Shown piece after piece: positions 54,319 through 62,338 of a stretch of DNA of 64,000 bases. Where the stretch lies: the NCBI RefSeq assembly GCF_003057745.1, contig NZ_QBJD02000008.1:124001-188000 (forward strand), given 5' to 3'. Numbering within the stretch: position 1 is the stretch's first letter; each line of letters begins with the position of its first letter. The translations under genes and the position numbers were made by a program. The notes below the pieces were generated by a model. That model had not been told where the DNA came from and ran no database searches. It saw nothing but the letters and a program-made list of their open reading frames with translations. This DNA is from Enterobacter sp. RIT418 (lineage in GTDB: Bacteria > Pseudomonadota > Gammaproteobacteria > Enterobacterales > Enterobacteriaceae).

Positions 54319-55011
54319 GATGTTGGCCCGTCGTTATTTTTACGGTAACCCTATTGCCTGTGGCGTTGTTCGTCCAATTGCTTTCATAGATCAATTATCT
54401 GCAATTGATCGTCGCTACCGATCAAGCGAAGCGACGGAAAGGCCAGCACATGCCCCAGTTTTGAGAGACGCGCACCCGCCAACCATCGCAGATCCTTTTC
54501 TCAAAATTGCGTAACGTTTTGCAAAACGAAAGCGGGGCCGAAATGCTCCCAAAGCCTTGCGCCTCAAGGCTTCGCGGCCATCCTGAAAAAATTACCCTGA
54601 ACGCTGGCGCTCATATTTGATCGTGGCGGAAAGTAAAACGATCCTTTTAAAAACATCATGTTAACCAATCGGTTAGGTGATACCGGCGCGGCAACTTTTG
54701 CAAAGTGCTGCAAATCCTTGCGCGGTGTGCAAACGCCAGAAGACCGCAGAAGCCCAGCAGCGGCGCGGGCTGGCGGGGTGCTTTGCGCAAAAATTCTTTT
54801 GCAAAATTTTTACGATCCAAATACCGCAGGCGGGTGCGGTGTAGCGCCGTTTCCGTCTCGGATCCGCTTCCGTCTGCGCTCTGTCGCTTCGTCTCTGGGG
54901 CGTGGTTGAGCGAATGCAAAAAAGGCCGAACGTTGTCGGCCTGTCGTTTTTGCTCTTGATGTGGGGCGTTCTGCGGCGTCTGGTGATGGGGTGGTTTTCG
55001 CCTGCTTTTCG
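54319..55011. other. Region without a supported gene between the small phage frames and the spike gene
   Basis: Nearly 700 bp. It holds Ash-like peptide fragments on the minus strand (54319-54500), a hairpin AAGCCTTG-CGCCT-CAAGGCTT at 54552-54572, TTTTGCAAA motifs near 54518, 54694 and 54798, and the late-operon terminator at 54917-54942. Several open frames of 60-130 codons on both strands lack ribosome sites and recognisable content, and I do not support them. Confidence 0.5.
54917..54942 (-). terminator. Terminator of the phage late (tail) operon
   Basis: GGCCGA-ACGTTG-TCGGCC followed on the minus strand by six T residues, about 70 nt after the spike gene stop codon. Confidence 0.85.
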
Positions 55012-56736
55012 TCAGGCAATCAAAGGGCTGTACTTCGCTTTTAAATTGCTCGCTTTAGTAGCCGTTCCGGTGAACTGCGATGCCTGGCCGCTGGCCCCAA
55101 CACTTGGGTGCGTGTGGGCCGCGCATATCTGCGCCAGTTCGCGGACAACGTCCAGGGTATCGGTCAGCAACGTCAGGACGTTGATTTCCTCACTGCCCAG
55201 CTTAACGGATGCTCCGATCAACTGCTGCGCAGCTGCAATGCTTTTTTTAATGCCGGTGATTTTCTCTGTAAGCGCTCCGCCAATAGTGAGATCGACTTCA
55301 CCCTTGATGTTGTCTTCCAGCATGCCGCCGACGTCACGTCTGACGTTCTGGCCAACACTGACAGAATTGTCCTTGCTGCAGGTCACTGTCAGGTTGCCGG
55401 ACGTGCCGACGCAGTAATCCCCTTCGCTTACATGTACAACCGCACCGGCCAGAAGTGTGACCGGCCCCAGGACCGTGGTTTTATCCGTCGCCTGGATTGT
55501 CGTTTCACGGGCTACCAGCTTGCGGCGTTCATCATCGGCGGTCACTTCACGCGTCATTGACGTCTCGCTAATCGTCTGGTCAGTCTGGCGAATCCAGTCA
55601 CCGGCCACGGTCACGCGCTGCGATACACCGTCGCGCTGTTGCTGCAACTGTTCGCCAGGCTTCACCGATGGCAGGTTATGCCCCTGCGGCATGATTTGGC
55701 GGACAAACGGTTTATCCTGGCGGCCCTCAACGAAGCCAACTTCAACCAGCGTGCCAGCAGGCGGAAACTGGAACATACCCGACTCACTGCCCGCCATTGG
55801 AACCGGTAGCGGCACAGCCGTGTAAACCGGAGTGTTGGCGGCGGGGTTGCCGTCCTCATCCAGCAATTGCAGATCCACGGCATAGCGGGGCCGGAAAGGA
55901 TCTGCAATATTGCCCCCGGTAACGTCTTCGCTGGGCGCTTCAACTCTCGCCATTTTTGGCAAATGCAACCCGGAAGCCAGTTCTGGAAAGGCGCTTTCAA
56001 TCTGTCGCTGGACGGGTGATTTTTGCAGTGGTTTACCGGTGGCCTTATTGCGGGGCAACCAGGTGATGGTCATATCGTCGTTAGTTAGCTGGACCTGGCT
56101 TAAACGCTGCCCGTTTACCTCCGCTCCCGGTCGCAGGCTCTGGATCATTGGCACAACCATTGAATTACCGGCAGCGGATGCCTGGCTAAATTCGTGCGGG
56201 ATATCCACCGGCTTTCCGGCAAAAAGGCTATCCGCAGCCGCGCCGGTGAATACCGCACCGTCCGGCAACTGATACCAGACATAATCTTTAATTGAGAACG
56301 CACGGCCCAGACTCGCCAAAAGCTGATAGCCGGTTCCGCTGTGGGTAAAGTGGGGAATTGGCTTATCAGCGTAAGCCGCGCCCGCAGGTGGGGCGACGTT
56401 CAGCCCGCTTTGCTCCGTTATCCAGTCAGTGATCTGGCGTAACGTTGGATGCTGGAAAGAACATGGCCACAGCTTATCGAACACGCCGACAAGCTCACGA
56501 ACGAATAAACGGCATGTGCCATTATCCGCGGGCTGCGAACGTTCAACATAGCCAGTAAACCAGCGCAGGACCAACCCGTCATAGCCAACATCAAGGCGCA
56601 CCATTTTTCCGGTGTAATCCGTTTCGGTGCTGGCCGTGATGAATCCACGCCCGCAGGCGTTTAACTCCAGCACGATATTACAGTCAACAAGATGGACCGG
56701 GTCACTTGAAAGGAAAAGGCGTTTTATTGGCTTCAT
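55012..56736 (-). CDS. Phage baseplate hub/spike fusion protein (gpD-hub plus gpV/VgrG-like)
   Basis: 574 residues. Residues ~1-235 resemble the gpD/VgrG hub fold (TETDYTGKMVRLDVGYDG, LLASLGRAFSIKDYVWY). Residues ~255-365 form an OB-fold typical of gp5/gpV spikes (DPFRPRYAVDLQLLDEDGNPAA, PPAGTLVEVGFVEGRQDKPFVRQIMP). The C-terminal part is a repetitive beta region (VSEGDYCVGTSGNLTVTC) ending with HTHP, the His-x-His metal motif of spike tips. It should cap the tail tube and pierce the outer membrane. It is the last gene of the late operon. Confidence 0.82.
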   Translation of the reverse strand: MKPIKRLFLSSDPVHLVDCNIVLELNACGRGFITASTETDYTGKMVRLDVGYDGLVLRWFTGYVERSQPADNGTCRLFVRELVGVFDKLWPCSFQHPTLRQITDWITEQSGLNVAPPAGAAYADKPIPHFTHSGTGYQLLASLGRAFSIKDYVWYQLPDGAVFTGAAADSLFAGKPVDIPHEFSQASAAGNSMVVPMIQSLRPGAEVNGQRLSQVQLTNDDMTITWLPRNKATGKPLQKSPVQRQIESAFPELASGLHLPKMARVEAPSEDVTGGNIADPFRPRYAVDLQLLDEDGNPAANTPVYTAVPLPVPMAGSESGMFQFPPAGTLVEVGFVEGRQDKPFVRQIMPQGHNLPSVKPGEQLQQQRDGVSQRVTVAGDWIRQTDQTISETSMTREVTADDERRKLVARETTIQATDKTTVLGPVTLLAGAVVHVSEGDYCVGTSGNLTVTCSKDNSVSVGQNVRRDVGGMLEDNIKGEVDLTIGGALTEKITGIKKSIAAAQQLIGASVKLGSEEINVLTLLTDTLDVVRELAQICAAHTHPSVGASGQASQFTGTATKASNLKAKYSPLIA

Positions 56737-56739
56737 GGC

Positions 56740-57282
56740 TTACCCCAGCGCATCGTTAACAGGTTTCAGGACCTTTTCTTCAAACCAACTCATTTTGTCG
56801 GCTGGCTCGTCGGCAGCGGAAGCGCCGCCACCGCCCGCCGCGCCGGTTTGCTTGGTGCTGGCCGTGGCGTTGCCTTTTCGCGCCTGGCGCTTTTCAGGCA
56901 CGCTATTTTTTTCACGCAACGTAAAACTCACCTGCCAGGCGAGACGGTCTTCCTGTGGCACGGCATCAATCTGGCCGGTGAATGTGGCTTCGCGGAAATT
57001 GATTGCGGTCGCTGTAGCATTGGCTACGCGGTAGGTTTTTAATGCTCCGCTTGTTTCGGTTGCAGAAGCTAACTGGAAAAGACGCTGTAAAACTGCCTCG
57101 TCGTCAAAGGTAACCAGCCCAGAAACGCGCAATTCTTTGGCTTTGATGCCCTGTTCAGAATTGGTCGTGCTCGATGTCTGGCCCGACTGGTCTTTTTCCT
57201 GAAATTGCATTGAAGGGGAAACAAGCATGTTTTGCATGGCGATCCCTTCACCATCAAGTGCGAGTAATGCGGCCTGGCTCAT
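56740..57282 (-). CDS. Phage baseplate/tail-associated protein of unknown fold
   Basis: 180 residues. It begins MSQAALLALDGEGIAMQNML and has a low-complexity Gly/Ala-rich linker (GAAGGGGASAADEP) before a short C-terminal helix. No catalytic motif is seen. Position between the fibre genes and the hub, 3 nt from the hub gene, suggests a small baseplate component or hub chaperone. Its 5' end overlaps the preceding gene by 29 nt. Confidence 0.65.
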   Translation of the reverse strand: MSQAALLALDGEGIAMQNMLVSPSMQFQEKDQSGQTSSTTNSEQGIKAKELRVSGLVTFDDEAVLQRLFQLASATETSGALKTYRVANATATAINFREATFTGQIDAVPQEDRLAWQVSFTLREKNSVPEKRQARKGNATASTKQTGAAGGGGASAADEPADKMSWFEEKVLKPVNDALG

Positions 57283-57976
57283 TTATCATTTTTCCCAAAT
57301 CAGCAAGTGAATCGCCAATAAATAACATTGCTGCGGTGTGCACGGCAGTGGCCTGCGGAATGCCTTTTAACAACTCTATGGCCGCAGCCCGATAATTGCC
57401 GGTGTAACTGAACGACCATATTTTTGCGCTGGCTCCCTTCAGTTCATCCATTGACTGGCTAACCGAAGAAAGCAGCTGCGCGCGCGACTTCATGAAATCA
57501 ATTATCTGGCTTTTTAACCCATCGGTTGTGGTGCTTACTGCGGCAGCAAGTTGCGCATCAGCAATACGCTGCGCATTTAAAGCAAGCCGGTTTGTCGCGA
57601 CGGACAAAGGCGCGGCGACCGGCAGAGAACTGACTTTCGGCGGCAACTGCATTTTTACTGCGCTCAGTTCGGCGGCCGCAGCGGCCATGCGGCTAACTTG
57701 TGTAAATGCCGGGGCAGGGAAGACCGTTGCAAGCTGGCTCAGGGCTTTCATAAATGCATCATGCGTTGTCTCGGCGATCATCATCACGATGACATCGCCG
57801 CTTCCACCGGTGCTTGTTAATTTACCTGCGAGATAACCCAGCGCATTAGCCGGACTAAGATAGCCACCAGAATCAGCGGACTGACCCAAACCATAAACCC
57901 ATGGGTGTGCTGGAACGATGGAGCACGTTATTGCACCAATCGCATCGGTAAAGGCCAGGCGAGAATCACGCCACAT
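57254..57976 (-). CDS. Phage structural protein of unknown function
   Basis: 240 residues from ATG 57976 (MWRDSRLAFTDAIGAI); an upstream start at 58024 would overlap the fibre-assembly gene further. Alanine-rich and helical in the centre (MAAAAAELSAVKMQL, ALNAQRIADAQLAAAV), it ends in a hydrophobic stretch (AVHTAAMLFIGDSLADLGKMI). Not recognised. It is embedded in the tail operon by overlaps on both sides (11 nt with the fibre-assembly gene, 29 nt with the next gene), so it is probably a tail or assembly protein. Confidence 0.6.
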   Translation of the reverse strand: MWRDSRLAFTDAIGAITCSIVPAHPWVYGLGQSADSGGYLSPANALGYLAGKLTSTGGSGDVIVMMIAETTHDAFMKALSQLATVFPAPAFTQVSRMAAAAAELSAVKMQLPPKVSSLPVAAPLSVATNRLALNAQRIADAQLAAAVSTTTDGLKSQIIDFMKSRAQLLSSVSQSMDELKGASAKIWSFSYTGNYRAAAIELLKGIPQATAVHTAAMLFIGDSLADLGKMINEPGRITRT

Positions 57977-58550
57977 TATCAGGCTCCTCCGGCCAGATAA
58001 TTTCATCACCGGTAATTTCAACACGACTCAGCAGGACGCGATATTTTTTCCACTCAGTCAGCAGGATGGATTCTTTTTCCGTTGCCATTCCCAGATCAAT
58101 CGCATCCTGAAACAGTGAAATCTGTTCGCTGGCCCTGGCGAGTAGTGAAGCTTTTGTACTTATCGCAGCCTCATGCATCGCAGATTGTTCGGCTTCAACA
58201 TCTTTGACCCAGGCTTTGCCGTTCCATTTTTGAAACTCACCGGCAGGTGTTTTTTTCGTAAAGAGGTCTGGCAAGGGCCCCAACTCAAGAATTAAAAAAC
58301 TTTCGCCGGTTTCAGTGCTGTAAACCGTTTCGCCGCGATGGTCTTCAACCAAAGACCATGACTGTGATTCATCAGAAAACACAGCGACTTTCCCTTTGGT
58401 CGTTTTTGGCGGCGCAATGCTGGTGCAATCAGCAGGCAGCCCGGTGAAAGGGGGAATATATGCATCACCTTCCCCAATAAATTCTCGCGTGTCTGCGCGC
58501 AGGTTATAAACCCTGATAGTCCGGGCCTCTTCATTCATTTCAAATTCCAT
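57966..58550 (-). CDS. Tail fibre assembly protein (Tfa family)
   Basis: 194 residues with the caudoviral tail-fibre-assembly architecture: a variable N-terminal half and a C-terminal domain with SLLARASEQISLFQDAIDLGMATEKES and LTEWKKYRVLLSRV. It starts at the tail-fibre stop codon (overlap of one base) and helps trimerise or cap the fibre. The central KTPAGEFQKWNGKAWVKD repeat-like segment is usual for Tfa proteins. Confidence 0.88.
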   Translation of the reverse strand: MEFEMNEEARTIRVYNLRADTREFIGEGDAYIPPFTGLPADCTSIAPPKTTKGKVAVFSDESQSWSLVEDHRGETVYSTETGESFLILELGPLPDLFTKKTPAGEFQKWNGKAWVKDVEAEQSAMHEAAISTKASLLARASEQISLFQDAIDLGMATEKESILLTEWKKYRVLLSRVEITGDEIIWPEEPDNVA

Positions 58551-60229
58551 CAGGCAAGCCTCACTAAATAGTTGAATGCAATGTTTTTAACGGTCGTTTC
58601 GGCATTACCTGCCGCAGAAACAGTAATGTTGTGAGTGTGCGATCCCAGAGCGACAGAATGGGCGTGCGCCCCCATGACGACGGAATGACCATGCGCTCCT
58701 ATGGCTACGGTGTGCGTATGCGCTCCGATAGCAACGGTATGCGTATGCGCACCGGCTGAACTGGTATTGACGTTGCTGTAGCTGTCCAGCTCGTAATAAG
58801 TACCCGCAGACCCTTTTCGCCCCTGGTAACCAGGCAGATTCATTTTCTGGAACGTGTGGGTATGAGCACCGGCTGAACTGGTTGTTTTTGTCCCATAGTC
58901 AAACGATGAGGATGTCTTCGTGCCCAAATCGGTGTTTGTTGTGGCCTTTGTTCCCAGGTCTGTGGATGTTGTCGTTTTTGTTCCGAGGTCAGTTGCCGCA
59001 GCCGTGGCTGTGTGGGTGTGTGACTTGTTGCCGTCCTGCTCATAGGAAAGAACGTTACGGCCCGATGCTGGCTTGCCTTTAATCGTCCAGTTACGCATGT
59101 CAGGAATAACGCCTGACGGATAGGCGACGGCCAGCAAAGGATAGGCGGCCTTATCAAAAGATTGCCCCTGCATAATGGCATAACCTGTTGGCGTTACGTC
59201 TGACGGCCAGGGGATTGGTGCGCCCACAAGATAAAATCGTGGGTCATCACCCGCAGCAACCGCTCCGGCAGACATTCCTACATCCAGCAGCGCAGCGCCT
59301 TTTAACTCCAGCGCTTTGCGCGCTTCTGGCTTTGAGGCGAGATCACTCAGATTTAACGAGCGCTGTACAAACTTGCTGCCTAAATCTGGAATGGACTGTG
59401 CCACAGGCCGCAAGTCAGTGATTGCGCCCTTGTCATCAATGCTGGCAAGCGCGAATACAAAGTGTTTCTCGCCGTTTTCAATATAATCAGCCTGCTCTGC
59501 CGCGACAGTGATTTTACTTTTTACCGCCCATTCGCTGGTAAGCGTTCCCGACCATGAAACATCGAGCCAGATTTTCGTAGGCATAGCCGGAACTGAAATA
59601 TTCAGGCTGGCGGCAAGTTCGGTCCTCAACCCTGCAACATAACCCGCCCCCTTTGTCACATAAAACTGGGTTCCCGTTTTGGCAACCAGATAGCCCGCAC
59701 CAAAGAACGCGGCCTCGCCATAGATATCAATGTTTTCCCGGCGCTGGCGTTCGTCCATAGAGGCCAGGCGCGCGGTAAAATCAATCTGCCAGGTTTCAGC
59801 AGGCGTAGTGATCTCGGTAGCTGATTGCGCGCCGCTGTATTCCATGAGCATGGAGCGAACCAGCACGTTCCCTTGTTGGCCGCTGGCATTTTTAATTTTG
59901 CGCTGGGTCGGGGCATGAATAATCATCGCAACTGTGCTGGTCGCTTTGTTTATCAGACCGATCCAGTTGAAATCGAAGTCGCCGACGTTTGCGCCCAGCG
60001 TCACGGAATAAACAACTGAATCAGCATTTACCACGCCGGTTTTACTCACGGCCTGCCGATATACAATTTTATCTGCTGCGGGCAACCCTTCGGTGTTGTC
60101 AATCGGCTTTTCAACGTCCAGATCGGGAATATAAGCAAAAATAAACTCGTCCAGCACCACAGGCTTATTATCCACGGCCTGCTGTGCTTTCCAGTTAACA
60201 AATGCCTGTGTAATGACGGCTTGTGACAT
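58550..60229 (-). CDS. Phage tail (collar) fibre protein
   Basis: 559 residues. The N-terminal ~160 residues match the phage tail-fibre N-terminal attachment domain ([37 protein letters not shown]). A tail-collar domain follows ([29 protein letters not shown]), then a tip with three DLGTK repeats and an array of HTH/HGH/HAH motifs (GAHTHT, GAHGHS, GAHAHS, GSHTHN) resembling iron-coordinating His-x-His tips of T4-type long fibres. It determines host range. tfa follows directly. Confidence 0.9.
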   Translation of the reverse strand: MSQAVITQAFVNWKAQQAVDNKPVVLDEFIFAYIPDLDVEKPIDNTEGLPAADKIVYRQAVSKTGVVNADSVVYSVTLGANVGDFDFNWIGLINKATSTVAMIIHAPTQRKIKNASGQQGNVLVRSMLMEYSGAQSATEITTPAETWQIDFTARLASMDERQRRENIDIYGEAAFFGAGYLVAKTGTQFYVTKGAGYVAGLRTELAASLNISVPAMPTKIWLDVSWSGTLTSEWAVKSKITVAAEQADYIENGEKHFVFALASIDDKGAITDLRPVAQSIPDLGSKFVQRSLNLSDLASKPEARKALELKGAALLDVGMSAGAVAAGDDPRFYLVGAPIPWPSDVTPTGYAIMQGQSFDKAAYPLLAVAYPSGVIPDMRNWTIKGKPASGRNVLSYEQDGNKSHTHTATAAATDLGTKTTTSTDLGTKATTNTDLGTKTSSSFDYGTKTTSSAGAHTHTFQKMNLPGYQGRKGSAGTYYELDSYSNVNTSSAGAHTHTVAIGAHTHTVAIGAHGHSVVMGAHAHSVALGSHTHNITVSAAGNAETTVKNIAFNYLVRLA

Positions 60230-60239
60230 TTTCCCCTCT

Positions 60240-60833
60240 CTACTTCAAACTGGCGCTAAAAGTCGCGCTAAATTCGTTTTTTACATCACCCAGCGTTGCG
60301 GGCCAGCAAACATATTCGCCCTGATACCAGCCGATATTGATATGAACCGCCAGTGAGGTGATGACCTCAAATCGATAACGGCGGCAAGTGCGGCCATACT
60401 TGCGGATAATTTCCAGCAGCAAATCGCTGTTATCCGCAATCTGGCTATCCGTCACTCTGACCGTTATGACATCCCAGTCCATCCCGTCCTGTCGCTCCAG
60501 CAGTTCGACATATCCGATCCCCAGGCGCTCAAATATGGCAATAAATCCTGCAACCTCGCCCGCCTGCTGCGCGTTTACGAATGCATAGCTAACGCGCTTG
60601 CGAAACAGGTTTAACGGCTCGCCTTTAAAACGGGTGATATCGCGTTCCCAGGCAATCAGGTTGAGTAGTGGCTCGGCGCATGTGAGCGGGTCAAACTGCC
60701 TAAGAGGCCAGGTGATCCATTCATACACCTGCAACCAGAATTTCACACAGGCGCGCAGCAGCCGCGCAGGATCGCCACGGTCCATCCATGACGGCAACTT
60801 CAACCCGGCCAGCAGCCTGGCAAATTCAGTCAT
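60240..60833 (-). CDS. Phage tail protein I (P2 gpI-like)
   Basis: 197 residues from ATG 60833 ([16 protein letters not shown]). It matches the P2-family tail protein I pattern: [35 protein letters not shown] and a C-terminal beta region. It is a baseplate wedge component linking the J protein to the fibre. The open frame extends 18 codons upstream into the baseplate J gene and this extension is rejected. Overlap with J is 8 nt. Confidence 0.82.
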   Translation of the reverse strand: MTEFARLLAGLKLPSWMDRGDPARLLRACVKFWLQVYEWITWPLRQFDPLTCAEPLLNLIAWERDITRFKGEPLNLFRKRVSYAFVNAQQAGEVAGFIAIFERLGIGYVELLERQDGMDWDVITVRVTDSQIADNSDLLLEIIRKYGRTCRRYRFEVITSLAVHINIGWYQGEYVCWPATLGDVKNEFSATFSASLK

Positions 60834-62010
60834 TCGTGATCTCCACGGTAAGAGACGCCAGGCGCGGAACCGATAATTCACTGACAATATCGGTGAGCGA
60901 AAAACTCAGTGAATCAACTATCGGAAAAGCTTTGTGAATTTCCCGGCCCAGATTTGAAAAGGAGTAGCGCGAATACGGCCACGTCTTTTTCACGTCGTAA
61001 TTGGCGTTTTCACGAAATGCACAGCGGATCAAATCTGTAACGCCGGTTTCTAAAAGTGCCAGGGCTTCCGGCTCCATGTTTTCCATGCTTTCCACATATA
61101 CTTTGACCGCCAGCGCGTGGCTGGTTTCTGGTATGGCAAAACACTGTAAATCATCGCCGTGGCCGTGGTGGCCCTTGCTGTTAACGTAATCATTAACTGC
61201 ATCAATAAAGGGTTGCGATGCTTCGCCGCTGTCCAGTAGCAAATAGGCATTTGCCGTACCAGGCCCGCGCGGGCCGTCATGCAAAAAGAATATGCGGTCA
61301 ATACTCAGCCCAATAACACCAGCAATCATGCTGCGATAAACGGCGTCGGTATGGTAATTGCCCACCAGGTTAAACTGGTTTCGTACGCGGTCCCGAAGTT
61401 CGTCGTCGCTTTCCTCGTCTGCGCCAGGCGTGATTAACCAGTCGTCTTCATTCACGGCGCTGGCTATACCAGCTACGGCTACAGGCAAAATGCGGTAATA
61501 GCCCGGCGCCAGGTTATAGCCTGTTCCAGTGCCGGTCGCCGTGACGGCAACAAGTCCGCTTTCAGTGCCTGCGCTCAGGGTTGTGTCTTCATTCACTGCG
61601 AGCACATAAACCACCCCGTTGATACGCTCGGTCTGGATCAGCGTTCCAGCCGGAATGGCAATTTCATCTGCCGCATTCTCTTTGTAAAACCGCAGCACGC
61701 CAACGGCGGCGCTGGCTGGCTTTGCCTCAACGTTCACAGCCCAGGCGAGCAAACGCAGCATTGGCCCGGTGGCAGTCGCAACGAACATATTTCGCAGGAC
61801 GATATTGATCAGCGCCTCGCGGAGCCACATCACCGGCGTGGTCACAATCGTTGATATCAGCCTCCAGAATGGGGACATTCTTGATGTGTTGGTAACGAAC
61901 CCCTCCTCCTGCACGGTGCGCCTGAAGGCGGCGGTGATTTCCTCTTTGGAGGACGGCATTCCGCTGTCATTCAACACCTGCTCAAAATCAACGTCGGGCT
62001 TGTCAGTCAT
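60826..62010 (-). CDS. Baseplate J-like protein
   Basis: 394 residues of the baseplate J/gp47 family. The N-terminal region is MSPFWRLISTIVTTPVMWLREALINIVLRNMFVATATG and the centre carries the family hallmark EESDDELRDRVRNQF and PRGPGTANAYLL. It forms the baseplate wedge in contractile tails. Overlaps of 8 nt on both sides tie it to the neighbouring tail genes. Confidence 0.9.
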   Translation of the reverse strand: MTDKPDVDFEQVLNDSGMPSSKEEITAAFRRTVQEEGFVTNTSRMSPFWRLISTIVTTPVMWLREALINIVLRNMFVATATGPMLRLLAWAVNVEAKPASAAVGVLRFYKENAADEIAIPAGTLIQTERINGVVYVLAVNEDTTLSAGTESGLVAVTATGTGTGYNLAPGYYRILPVAVAGIASAVNEDDWLITPGADEESDDELRDRVRNQFNLVGNYHTDAVYRSMIAGVIGLSIDRIFFLHDGPRGPGTANAYLLLDSGEASQPFIDAVNDYVNSKGHHGHGDDLQCFAIPETSHALAVKVYVESMENMEPEALALLETGVTDLIRCAFRENANYDVKKTWPYSRYSFSNLGREIHKAFPIVDSLSFSLTDIVSELSVPRLASLTVEITND

Positions 62011-62338
62011 AATTCACCTCTGTACCAACGCTGCCGAAGTCGTAGGTTTCAGCAGTAACATAAAGCCGTGAAAGGCTCTCCTCTGTGATAACAATTGTTC
62101 CGGGGACCAGGCGTTCATCACTTTCAACCAGCAGTGATAGCTGGGTCAGCGCGTCACCGCGCATCGTCGGACTTCGCTCACCGATCAGACGCGTAGTGAT
62201 GCCGCTTTCCAGAATGCTGTGGATGATGTCCTGGGTGATGCTGTCGCGGTTATTGCACCGCTGCGGCTCGTTCCCGCTGTCCAGGGTGAAATCACCCTCG
62301 GTAATCAAGAGGTCGATGTATAACGGTTCGGTACTCAT
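62003..62338 (-). CDS. Small baseplate protein (DUF2590-like, gpW position)
   Basis: 111 residues, lying between the tape measure and baseplate J where P2-like phages carry gpW/gp25-type baseplate proteins. DFTLDSGNEPQRCNNRDSI and HSILESGITTRLIGERSP resemble the DUF2590 family found in K139/phiO18P-like phages. It starts inside the tape measure stop (ATGA). The exact family is moderately sure. Confidence 0.7.
   Translation of the reverse strand: MSTEPLYIDLLITEGDFTLDSGNEPQRCNNRDSITQDIIHSILESGITTRLIGERSPTMRGDALTQLSLLVESDERLVPGTIVITEESLSRLYVTAETYDFGSVGTEVNYD

Noticed and set aside
54116-54514. 132-codon plus-strand frame in the phage cargo region
   Set aside because: No Shine-Dalgarno, antisense to the predicted small RNA and the zinc-ribbon frame, and no recognisable content.
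54656-54919. 87-codon minus-strand and 83/84-codon plus-strand frames occupying the same phage segment
   Set aside because: Mutually overlapping on both strands, arginine-rich, without ribosome sites; typical open frames of non-coding DNA.
54810-55019. 69-codon minus-strand frame overlapping the spike gene stop
   Set aside because: It reads straight through the strong terminator at 54917-54942 that ends the late transcript, and its sequence is low-complexity.
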